DNA of 11,563 nt. Origin: Rhodoferax sp. (GTDB lineage Bacteria > Pseudomonadota > Gammaproteobacteria > Burkholderiales > Burkholderiaceae_C). The notes under the pieces were generated by a model that had not been told where the DNA came from, searched no databases, and saw only the letters and a list, made by a program, of their open reading frames with translations. The stretch covers positions 1-11,563 of the forward strand of contig JAURGS010000059.1 in the NCBI GenBank assembly GCA_030833685.1. Direction: 5' to 3'. Each line of letters begins with the position of its first letter. Position 1 is the first letter of the stretch. The position numbers were made by a program, and so were the translations under genes. Positions 1 through 6,373 of this stretch are shown here, one piece after another.

Positions 1-147
1 CGCCCGCTTAAACGTGCCATCCAGCAGCGAATCGAAAATCCGCTGTCGAAGTTGCTGCTCGAGGGTGTATTTGGGCCCAAGGATGAAATCAGGGTTGACG
101 TGGATCCGATTCGGGACCCTGGCAAGTTCAGTTTCGCCAAAACTTAA
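1..147 (+). CDS. clpB: ClpB disaggregase, C-terminal end (partial)
   Basis: The reading frame is open from the first base and ends with TAA at 145-147, giving the last 48 residues of a protein whose start lies outside the window. The fragment begins RPLKRAIQQRIENPLSKLLL and continues with EGVFGPKDEI. This is the conserved small subdomain of the second AAA+ module of ClpB, where the arginine of the GAR-PLKR sensor-2 region sits. ClpB is a cytosolic hexameric ATPase that threads aggregated proteins through its pore together with DnaK/DnaJ/GrpE, and it is normally heat-shock induced. The short tail after the AAA+ domain favours ClpB over ClpA or ClpC. The next gene starts 58 bases downstream after an inverted repeat and is functionally unrelated. 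The identification is strong for so short a piece. Confidence 0.9.
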   Translation, partial: RPLKRAIQQRIENPLSKLLLEGVFGPKDEIRVDVDPIRDPGKFSFAKT

Positions 148-162
148 GGCTACTTGATTGGT

Positions 163-193
163 GCCAGTCGCCTGTGGCGCAGGCGACTTTGGC
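163..193 (+). terminator. Perfect inverted repeat after clpB (terminator or operator)
   Basis: The arms AGTCGCCTG (166-174) and CAGGCGACT (180-188) pair perfectly over 9 bp around a 5-base loop. GCC (163-165) and GGC (191-193) can extend the stem past a two-base bulge. It lies 18 bases after the clpB stop, where a terminator is expected. Only three T residues (188-190) follow the strong arm, so it is a poor intrinsic terminator. It also abuts a -10-like hexamer at 194-199, so it could instead be an operator for the MFS gene. The inverted repeat is seen directly; either role is inference. Confidence 0.4.
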
Positions 194-199
194 TAAGAT
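194..199 (+). promoter_or_regulatory. Possible -10 box of a leaderless MFS transcript
   Basis: TAAGAT lies exactly six bases before the ATG at 206. A promoter here would start transcription at or next to the start codon. No Shine-Dalgarno sequence is obvious before this ATG and no good -35 is seen 16-18 bases upstream. The inverted repeat at 166-188 occupies that position. This is a weak call based on spacing. Confidence 0.25.
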
Positions 200-205
200 G
201 CGGGT

Positions 206-1444
206 ATGAATCCCGCCAGCACTGTTGTCGACACGCCAGATGTCGTGCCTTTGAAGCAGGACGCCAGCGTGATTGGCTTGGTGTCCATGGCCCACTCAAG
301 CTCGCACTTCGGCCATCTTCTGCTGCCGCCCTTGTTTCCGGTTTTTATGACCGAGTTCGATCTGGGCTTTGCGCAACTCGGGCTTTTGATGACAGTGTTT
401 TTTGTTATCTCTGGCTTTGGTCAGGCCCTGGCTGGGTTTGTGGTGGACCGCATCGGTGCTCGCCCTTTGTTGCTGGTGGCCATTGGCCTGTTCACTGGGG
501 TGTGTTTGCTCGCGGCCAATGTCACGGGTTACGTCGGTTTGCTCGGTGTTGCCGCGCTCTCGGGCTTGGCCAACGCCACTTTTCACCCGGTTGACTTCAC
601 CATTCTGAACCAACGGGTCTCCAGCGCGCGGCTGGGCTACGCCTACAGCGCGCATGGATTGGCTGGCAACCTGGGTTGGGCCTTGGCCCCGGTGTTTTTG
701 GCAGGCATGACTTTGTGGCTGGACTGGCGCAAAGCGTATCTGGCGGCAGCTCTTTTATATGCACTGGTGTGGTTGGTTCTTTACCTGCACCGGGCCAAGT
801 TGCTAACCGCGGTGGCTGTGAAGACGCCGCAAGCCGCGCCTGAGCACAGCCTGGCCTTTATGCGCCAAGCGGTGGTCTGGTTGTGTTTTGGCTACTTTTT
901 GTTTTCAACCATCACGCTGGCCGTGGTTCAGAATTTTTCGGTGCCTATTCTTCGGGCCATGCACAACATCAGCTTTCAGGCCGCGACCCTGACTGTGACT
1001 GCTTATATGCTGTGTGGCGCGGCGGGCATGTTGGCTGGTGGCTTTCTGGCGGCGCGGGCGCAGTCAGTCGACCGCGTGGTGGCCTTGGCCATGGGCTCGG
1101 CTGCTTTGTTGTTGGTGCTGTGCGCCACCAGCTGGCTTGGGCCTTTCCTCACCATGGCCGTGCTGGCCAGTACCGGTTTTGCCATTGGCATTGCCGCACC
1201 CAGCCGTGATCTGATGGTGCGCAAAGCCACGCCCAAGGGTGCTACGGGCCGGGTCTATGGCCTGGTCTACTCTGGCTTTGATGTCGGCCTGGCGCTGGCG
1301 CCCTTGATGTTTGGTTTGCTGATGGACCAGGAACACTATGTGCTGACCTTGCTGGGTGCCGCCATGACCCTGGCGCTGAGCATCTTTTTCGCGTTAGGCG
1401 TTGGCCAGCGCACTGTTGCAACCGTGAGCGCTGTGCGCGCCTGA
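206..1444 (+). CDS. MFS (major facilitator superfamily) transporter
   Basis: This is a 412-residue, very hydrophobic protein with the length and segment pattern of a 12-helix major facilitator superfamily permease in the inner membrane. A motif-A-like loop between helices 2 and 3 reads GFVVDRIGAR (residues 77-86), including the typical D-R-x-G-x-R charge pattern. A polar central loop near residues 200-215 divides the two six-helix halves. The first ~22 residues are polar, so the N terminus is probably cytoplasmic. The substrate cannot be read from sequence. The stop is six bases before the ATG of a thiamine-diphosphate enzyme on the same strand, so the two are probably co-transcribed. Such pairing often means that the permease handles the enzyme's substrate or product. 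Drug or fosmidomycin efflux is the main alternative. The start at 206 fits the N-terminal layout; no strong ribosome binding site precedes it. Confidence 0.85.
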   Translation: MNPASTVVDTPDVVPLKQDASVIGLVSMAHSSSHFGHLLLPPLFPVFMTEFDLGFAQLGLLMTVFFVISGFGQALAGFVVDRIGARPLLLVAIGLFTGVCLLAANVTGYVGLLGVAALSGLANATFHPVDFTILNQRVSSARLGYAYSAHGLAGNLGWALAPVFLAGMTLWLDWRKAYLAAALLYALVWLVLYLHRAKLLTAVAVKTPQAAPEHSLAFMRQAVVWLCFGYFLFSTITLAVVQNFSVPILRAMHNISFQAATLTVTAYMLCGAAGMLAGGFLAARAQSVDRVVALAMGSAALLLVLCATSWLGPFLTMAVLASTGFAIGIAAPSRDLMVRKATPKGATGRVYGLVYSGFDVGLALAPLMFGLLMDQEHYVLTLLGAAMTLALSIFFALGVGQRTVATVSAVRA

Positions 1445-1450
1445 CTCACC

Positions 1451-3205
1451 ATGACCACTTCTGCCCAAGCCGAATTTGGCGGCCATCTTCTTGTTCAGTG
1501 CCTGGTTGCGCAGGGCGTCAGCCACGTGTTTGGCGTACCAGGCGAGAGCTATCTGGCCGTGCTCGATGGCTTTTACCAATACCGTGACCAAATCCAGTTC
1601 GTCATCAACAGGCAAGAGGGTGGCGCCGCCTATATGGCCGAGGCACATGGCAAGCTCACTGGTCGCCCGGGGGTGTGTTTTGTGACCCGCGGCCCGGGTG
1701 CCACCAATGCTTCCATCGGCCTTCATACTGCGTATCAAGACAGCACGCCAATGGTTCTTTTTGTTGGCGATGTGGCCAGTGACATGCGCGATCGCGAGGC
1801 TTTTCAAGAAGTGAATTACCTCAGCTTTTTCGGCCCCAGCACCAAAGGCATGGCCAAGCTGGTTGAGCGCATTGATGATGTGCGGCGCATCCCCGAGTAT
1901 GTGTCCAGGGCATTCGCAACCGCGATGAACGGGCGCCGTGGTCCGGTGGTGCTGGTCTTGCCCGAAGACATGCTGACCCAGCCTGTTGAGCAGGATGCTG
2001 CAGGCCGCGTCCCCAAGGCCTTTCCCCGAGCAGCCTTGGTTGAAACCGGCTGCCCTCAGGCCAGCGTTCATGCCTTGCGTGACATGCTGCAAAAGGCACA
2101 GCGGCCCATGGTGATTGCCGGGGGCAGTGGCTGGACAGCGCAGGCCGCCCAAGATCTGCAGCGTTTTGCTGAGAACTGGACGCTGCCTGTAGCCAATGCA
2201 TTTCGGTTTCAGGACACGTTTGACAACCACCACCCGCTGTATGCTGGCGATGTCGGTTTGGGCATTAACCCAGCGCTGGGCAAACGTATTGCTCAAAGTG
2301 ACCTGCTGATTGCATTTGGGCCGCGTCTGGGCGAAATCACCTCGGGCAGTTACGCCTTGATTGCCGCACCTGAGCCCAAGCAGGCTTTGGTGCATATCCA
2401 TACCAGCGCAGAAGAACTCAATCGGGTCTTCCAGACACAGCTGGCCATTCATGCTGGTATGCCAGCGGCTGCGCAGGCGTTGGCTGGGCTGAAAGGGCCC
2501 GACAAGGCGGCCTGGCATGACTGGAGCCTGGCGTGCAACGAAGACTATGTTGCCAACACCCGTGCTGCACCCCTGGGCAGTTTGCCCGCAGATACCGATC
2601 GCGGTTTGGTGAATATGCCCGAGGTGATTGCAGTGCTGCAAAAGCATTTGCCAGCAGACGCGGTGCTAACCAATGGTGCGGGTAATTTTGCGAGCTGGTT
2701 GCACCGCTACTTTCGCTACCACGGACTGGTCAAGGGTCACAAAACGCAGTTGGCACCCACCAATGGTGCAATGGGTTACGGCGTGCCAGCGGGCATCGCC
2801 GCGGCGATCACCACGCAACGCACGGTGATCACGCTAGCGGGCGACGGTGACTTTCTGATGACTGGTCAGGAGCTCGCCACGGCGGCGCAATTTGGTGCCA
2901 AGACGATCGTGATCGTGCTCAACAACGGCATGTACGGAACGATTCGCATGCACCAGGAGCGCGAATACCCTGAGCGGGTGGCGGGGACTGCGTTGGCTAA
3001 CCCTGACTTCGCAGCGCTAGCGCGCGCCTATGGCTATGCGGGCCAACGGATTCATAAAACCCAAGAGTTTGAAGCCGCGTTTCTGGCCGCGCTGGAGCGA
3101 CCGCAAGGTACAGTAATTGAAATCATTCAGGAGCCGCAGGCGATTACCACGCGCGCCAGTTTGAATGACATTCGTCAGGCTGCCCTCAAGCGCCGCGCCA
3201 CTTAA
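1451..3205 (+). CDS. Thiamine-diphosphate enzyme, acetolactate-synthase-like (IlvB family)
   Basis: This 584-residue protein has the three-domain layout of the IlvB/POX decarboxylase-carboligase family. The N-terminal pyrimidine-binding domain holds the catalytic glutamate (E56 in NRQEGGAAYMAEA) and the GPGATN turn (81-86). A central domain covers about 195-345. The C-terminal pyrophosphate domain has GDGDF (464-468) followed 23 residues later by NN (491-492), the Mg-diphosphate motif. The FQE and TK segments at 118-132 resemble acetohydroxyacid synthases. No regulatory small subunit (ilvN/ilvH) is nearby and ilvC is absent. It is therefore more likely a catabolic or orphan 2-oxoacid decarboxylase or carboligase than the valine-pathway enzyme. 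The substrate is not deducible. The six-base gap after the MFS gene implies an operon. Its stop TAA overlaps the stop of the convergent EamA gene. It is cytosolic, with no signal peptide. Confidence 0.88.
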   Translation: MTTSAQAEFGGHLLVQCLVAQGVSHVFGVPGESYLAVLDGFYQYRDQIQFVINRQEGGAAYMAEAHGKLTGRPGVCFVTRGPGATNASIGLHTAYQDSTPMVLFVGDVASDMRDREAFQEVNYLSFFGPSTKGMAKLVERIDDVRRIPEYVSRAFATAMNGRRGPVVLVLPEDMLTQPVEQDAAGRVPKAFPRAALVETGCPQASVHALRDMLQKAQRPMVIAGGSGWTAQAAQDLQRFAENWTLPVANAFRFQDTFDNHHPLYAGDVGLGINPALGKRIAQSDLLIAFGPRLGEITSGSYALIAAPEPKQALVHIHTSAEELNRVFQTQLAIHAGMPAAAQALAGLKGPDKAAWHDWSLACNEDYVANTRAAPLGSLPADTDRGLVNMPEVIAVLQKHLPADAVLTNGAGNFASWLHRYFRYHGLVKGHKTQLAPTNGAMGYGVPAGIAAAITTQRTVITLAGDGDFLMTGQELATAAQFGAKTIVIVLNNGMYGTIRMHQEREYPERVAGTALANPDFAALARAYGYAGQRIHKTQEFEAAFLAALERPQGTVIEIIQEPQAITTRASLNDIRQAALKRRAT

Positions 3206-4119
3206 GTTGGTGCTGGTTTGTGTTTGGGGGCCGTGGCGAAAAGCCCCAGTGAAAGCGCCGTCCCTAGCAAAATGACCGGAGCGCACATCAGCATCCAGGC
3301 TGTGATGCTTTCATCCAGAAACACCATGCCGTAAATATTGGCAAATACCGGGATCAAAAAGGTGACGGTCAGCGAGGTGGCAGCGCCGAGTTTTTCGATC
3401 AAGCGAAAAAACAGCACGTAGGCGATGGCCGTGCAGAAAATGCCCACCACCAAGACCGAAACCCAGGCCTGCAGACTCGGTGTCTGTGCGGGCCAGAGCC
3501 AAATGGTGGGAAGCAGCAGTGCAAGCGTTGCACCAACTTGGCTGCCGGTGGCAACCACCAGGGCGTTGATGCCCACCAGGTGGCGACGGGTGAAGCTGGC
3601 TGCCAGGCCATAACACAAGCAAGCAGCGAAACAAGCCAGGATGCCCAATGCACTTGAGTAACCGCTGGCGTTCGGTTTGAAGCTCGCTTTGCCCCAGGCC
3701 AGCATGGCCACACCCACAAAGCCAATGATCAGACCCAAAACTCTGAGGCCTTGCGGGCGGTCTTTTAGCCACACCCAGGCCACCAGTGCGCCGAACAGGG
3801 GGACAGTGGCATTGATCAGTGAAGTCAGGCCAGTTGAAAGTGACAGCAGGGCGTAGGCAAAGAACGCAAAAGGCAGGCCCGAATTGATGGTGCCAAGAAA
3901 AAATATTTTTCGCCAGTGCTGGCCCAGAGTAGGCAGCTGCTTTCGCGCGATGACCAGAGGCAGCAGAAAAATGGCAGCAATTGCCACGCGAACGCCCGCA
4001 GTTGGCAGTGGCCCGAATTCGGTGGTGCTGAGCCGCATGAACAAAAAAGACGATCCCCACAGGGCAGCGAGCAGCAAAAATTCAGGCAACCAACTGCCCA
4101 GACGATCGGGGGTTTTCAA
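3202..4119 (-). CDS. EamA/DMT family permease
   Basis: A permease of the drug/metabolite transporter superfamily with about ten transmembrane helices, arranged as two repeated EamA domains. The first carries WGSSF near its first helix and the NATVPLFGALVAWVWLKDRP region. The second carries CTAIAYVLFF and ends with PVFANIYGMVFLDESIT, the usual EamA signature regions. I choose the TTG at 4119-4117, which gives 305 residues, the normal family length. It overlaps the ogt stop as TTGA and has GAAGG six bases upstream. The frame stays open to an ATG at 4212-4210, giving 336 residues. That extension lies inside ogt, is rich in Arg and looks unlike a real N terminus. The likely role is export or uptake of a small metabolite across the inner membrane; the substrate is unknown. 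It is translationally coupled to ogt, with no evident functional link. Confidence 0.85.
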   Translation of the reverse strand: MKTPDRLGSWLPEFLLLAALWGSSFLFMRLSTTEFGPLPTAGVRVAIAAIFLLPLVIARKQLPTLGQHWRKIFFLGTINSGLPFAFFAYALLSLSTGLTSLINATVPLFGALVAWVWLKDRPQGLRVLGLIIGFVGVAMLAWGKASFKPNASGYSSALGILACFAACLCYGLAASFTRRHLVGINALVVATGSQVGATLALLLPTIWLWPAQTPSLQAWVSVLVVGIFCTAIAYVLFFRLIEKLGAATSLTVTFLIPVFANIYGMVFLDESITAWMLMCAPVILLGTALSLGLFATAPKHKPAPT

Positions 4120-4610
4120 AATACGCCTTCGAGATGGAGCAATGAGGCTTTGCGATCCAAGCCGCCGGCATAGCCGGTGAGCTGGCCTTTGGCGCCCAAC
4201 ACGCGGTGGCATGGGATGACCAGACTCAAAGGGTTTTTGCCAATGGCAGCTCCAACAGCCCGCACCGCTTTGGGTTTTTGCAGGGTTTGGGCAATGTCTT
4301 GGTAGCTGCGGGTATGGCCATAGGTAATCGTGCTCAGGGCTGCCCAGACTGTGCGCTGAAACTCGCTACCAAAGACGATGGCGATAGGCAGGTCAAAGCG
4401 CTCTCTCAGCCCCGCAAAGTAGTCAGCCAGTTGTTCTTCAGTTTGCTTGAGCACTGGGTTGGTGGTAACTACGGGGATATGGCTGAGACCCGGCTGGTGT
4501 GTTTGTCCATCGAACCACAGGCCAATCAGTGCATCGGGCCTGGCCAGCAGGTGGATGTCACCCAGCGGGCTCTTGAAGACGGTGCGCTGGGCATCGGCTG
4601 GAATTTGCAT
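4116..4610 (-). CDS. ogt: Methylated-DNA--[protein]-cysteine S-methyltransferase
   Basis: This 164-residue protein has the full Ogt/MGMT layout: an N-terminal alpha/beta domain (about 8-80) and a C-terminal DNA-binding and active-site domain. The suicide cysteine is C134 in the invariant PCHRV motif (133-137). The arginine finger that flips the damaged base out is R117 in AVRAVGAAIGKNP. The protein moves the methyl group from O6-methylguanine or O4-methylthymine onto this cysteine, repairing alkylated DNA once per molecule. It has no AdaA-type zinc or regulatory domain, so it is a constitutive Ogt rather than an Ada regulator. The ATG at 4610 has no clear ribosome binding site but a TATGAT hexamer lies six bases before it. 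The EamA permease follows with a stop/start overlap, so they form a two-gene unit. Confidence 0.95.
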   Translation of the reverse strand: MQIPADAQRTVFKSPLGDIHLLARPDALIGLWFDGQTHQPGLSHIPVVTTNPVLKQTEEQLADYFAGLRERFDLPIAIVFGSEFQRTVWAALSTITYGHTRSYQDIAQTLQKPKAVRAVGAAIGKNPLSLVIPCHRVLGAKGQLTGYAGGLDRKASLLHLEGVF

Positions 4611-4616
4611 CGGCGA

Positions 4617-4622
4617 ATCATA
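4617..4622 (-). promoter_or_regulatory. Possible -10 box of a leaderless ogt transcript
   Basis: On the minus strand TATGAT is followed by exactly six bases and the ogt ATG (4610-4608). The hexamer matches the sigma-70 consensus at five of six positions. No convincing -35 is seen 16-18 bases upstream, and there is no Shine-Dalgarno sequence between the hexamer and the ATG. It fits a leaderless mRNA, but a six-base motif alone is weak evidence. Confidence 0.3.
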
Positions 4623-4791
4623 CGGGAGATGTTTGCGTGAACGCTAAAACATTGGGCTATCGCAAACCCGTGCTTTAGGTGTAACGCTGTTTAACAACTC
4701 GGGATGCGTGTAGCTGCTCAGCAGCGATGAAGATGACACGCTATTCCAGGCCCTTGCGTCAGACGGTGCCGGTCAGCAAAGATTGGGCTCA

Positions 4792-4797
4792 TAGAAT
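4792..4797 (+). promoter_or_regulatory. Possible -10 box for the phosphomannomutase gene
   Basis: TAGAAT lies 50 bases before the ATG at 4848 in the 237-base divergent gap between ogt and this gene. The -35 region at usual spacing is poor. The predicted leader contains a 4-bp stem (GCAC 4803-4806 with GTGC 4811-4814) and then a T-rich stretch (4819-4830). The rest of the gap shows only a short GCTGC/GCAGC hairpin (4713-4725) and no gene. Confidence 0.25.
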
Positions 4798-4847
4798 CAC
4801 AGGCACAGAGGTGCATGATTTTTTGGTTTTAAAGAAAGTGCTCATTC

Positions 4848-6230
4848 ATGAAGTTAGCGGACTCCATCTTCAAGGCCTATGACATTCGTGGGGTGGTGCC
4901 CACCACGCTTGATGAACAGCTTGCGCGCGGCCTTGGTCGCGCCTTTGCAACGGTTGCCAGACGTGAAGGGCAGACGCGAATTGCTGTCGGGCGAGACGGC
5001 CGTCTCAGCGGCCCGGGTCTGGCCAAGGCATTGATTGAAGGTCTGATGGACGCGGGTGCTGAGGTGATCGACATCGGCATGGCCACCACACCCATGCTGT
5101 ACTTCGCAGCGAACACGCAATGTCAAAGCGGCATCCAGGTGACTGGCAGTCACAACCCCAAGGACTACAACGGCTTCAAGATGGTGATGGGTGGGCGGGC
5201 CATCTACGGCGATGAAATCCAGGCGCTGCGCCAGGTGATGGTTGATGAGAGCTGGGAGCTGCGCCCTGGGGCAAGCGTGCGCTCGGTGGACGTGTTACCG
5301 GCCTACACCGCGCGCATCGTGCAGGACATCAAGCTTGCTCGCCCCATGAAAATCGTGGTCGATTCAGGGAACGGTGTGGCGGGTGCGTCAGCGCCCGCAA
5401 TCCTGCGCGCGATTGGCTGCCAGGTGACAGAGCTGTTCAGCGAGGTCGACGGTGAGTTTCCCAACCACCACCCGGACCCAAGCAAGCCAGAAAACCTGCA
5501 TGATCTGATTGCCGTCTTGCAAGCTGGCGATGCCGAGCTAGGCTTGGCCTTTGACGGTGATGGCGATCGACTCGGCATAGTCACGCGTGATGGGGCTACG
5601 ATTTATCCGGATCGCCAGATGATGCTGTTTGCACAGGATGTGCTTAGCCGTGTGCCAGGCGGGACGATTTTGTTTGACGTGAAGTGCACACAGCGCTTAG
5701 CTCCAGCCATTGAGGCCGCGGGCGGCAAGCCCCTGATGTTCAAGACCGGGCACTCGCTGATCAAAGCCAAGATGAAAGAAATCAACTCACCGCTGGGTGG
5801 TGAGATGAGCGGCCATATTTTTTTCAAGGAGCGTTGGTTTGGGTTTGATGACGGTACCTACGCGGGGTGTCGCCTGCTGGAGATCCTTAGTGGCTCACCC
5901 GATGCCAATGCCGTCTTGAGTGCCTTGCCCACCAGTTTTTCAACGCCTGAGTTGAACGTCAAATGCGCCGAAGGTGAACCCCACGCGCTGGTGAAAACAC
6001 TGGTTGCGCAGGCGGACTTTGCCAAGCCTGCAACCATCAACACCATCGATGGCCTGCGGGTTGACTGGCCCGATGGCTTTGGATTGATTCGGGCCTCCAA
6101 CACCACGCCGGTGCTGGTTTTGCGCTTTGAGGGTCACACGCAAGCGGCGCTCGACCGAATCCAGAGCCAGATGCTTGCAGCGCTCAAGGCCATCAAGCCC
6201 GATGCGCAGCTCGATGCTGCGGCGCATTGA
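4848..6230 (+). CDS. Phosphomannomutase/phosphoglucomutase
   Basis: This 460-residue enzyme is close in length to the Pseudomonas AlgC type. All four domains of the alpha-D-phosphohexomutase family are visible. The phosphoserine loop TGSHNP has S101 as the catalytic serine. The Mg site is DGDGDR (236-241). The sugar-binding loop is GEMSGH (318-323). The phosphate-contacting loop is RASNTTP (415-421). GEMSGH is the sugar-specificity signature of bifunctional mannose/glucose mutases. The cytosolic reaction interconverts hexose-6-phosphate and hexose-1-phosphate, which feeds GDP-mannose and UDP/dTDP-glucose synthesis for lipopolysaccharide and exopolysaccharide. It stands alone on its strand, with its own upstream gap, and converges with the WaaA-like pair. 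It plausibly supplies the same cell-surface glycans, but that link is inference. Names used for homologues include algC and manB. Confidence 0.93.
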   Translation: MKLADSIFKAYDIRGVVPTTLDEQLARGLGRAFATVARREGQTRIAVGRDGRLSGPGLAKALIEGLMDAGAEVIDIGMATTPMLYFAANTQCQSGIQVTGSHNPKDYNGFKMVMGGRAIYGDEIQALRQVMVDESWELRPGASVRSVDVLPAYTARIVQDIKLARPMKIVVDSGNGVAGASAPAILRAIGCQVTELFSEVDGEFPNHHPDPSKPENLHDLIAVLQAGDAELGLAFDGDGDRLGIVTRDGATIYPDRQMMLFAQDVLSRVPGGTILFDVKCTQRLAPAIEAAGGKPLMFKTGHSLIKAKMKEINSPLGGEMSGHIFFKERWFGFDDGTYAGCRLLEILSGSPDANAVLSALPTSFSTPELNVKCAEGEPHALVKTLVAQADFAKPATINTIDGLRVDWPDGFGLIRASNTTPVLVLRFEGHTQAALDRIQSQMLAALKAIKPDAQLDAAAH

Positions 6231-6254
6231 TACGACGACTGGACTGATGTTTTT

Positions 6255-6284
6255 GCATCTAGCCCGCCGCTGAAAAGCGGATGC
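6255..6284. repeat. Imperfect inverted repeat between convergent genes
   Basis: GCAT (6255-6258) can pair with ATGC (6281-6284) around an inner stem CCGC (6267-6270)/GCGG (6277-6280), with an unpaired 5' bulge between the stems. It lies in the 143-base gap between the mutase and the convergent WaaA-like gene, where a terminator might sit. Neither strand has a T tract after it, so intrinsic termination is doubtful. Nothing else is recognisable in this gap. Confidence 0.2.
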
Positions 6285-6373
6285 GGTGATCTGGCCGCTT
6301 TGGAATTCTCTGCTCAGGCTACCGGCGCCTGTTTTATCCGTAAAGCAATTTTTCGGGTGCAAGCCCGGGGCGC

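Noticed and set aside
154..594. 146-codon plus-strand frame starting before the MFS gene
   Set aside because: It overlaps the MFS transporter in another frame, and its Trp/Arg/Cys-rich product is typical of an out-of-frame shadow.
1394..2647. Long open frame (417 codons) on the minus strand opposite the ThDP enzyme
   Set aside because: The opposite frame encodes a clear ThDP enzyme with intact motifs. The antisense product shows no recognisable domain and is rich in Cys, His and Gly, as expected from reading a GC-rich gene backwards.
4803..4824. Short stem (GCAC/GTGC) followed by a T run in the phosphomannomutase leader, resembling an attenuator
   Set aside because: The stem is only 4 bp, and four bases separate it from the T run, so it is too weak to call a terminator or attenuator.
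4611..4847. Possible tRNA or small gene in the 237-base divergent gap
   Set aside because: No cloverleaf or T-loop consensus was seen, and no open frame with a credible start was found. Only weak promoter-like motifs and a 5-bp hairpin are present.
6231..6373. Possible bidirectional terminator or small RNA in the convergent gap
   Set aside because: The only inverted repeat is imperfect and has no T tract after it on either strand. No promoter-plus-terminator arrangement is evident.
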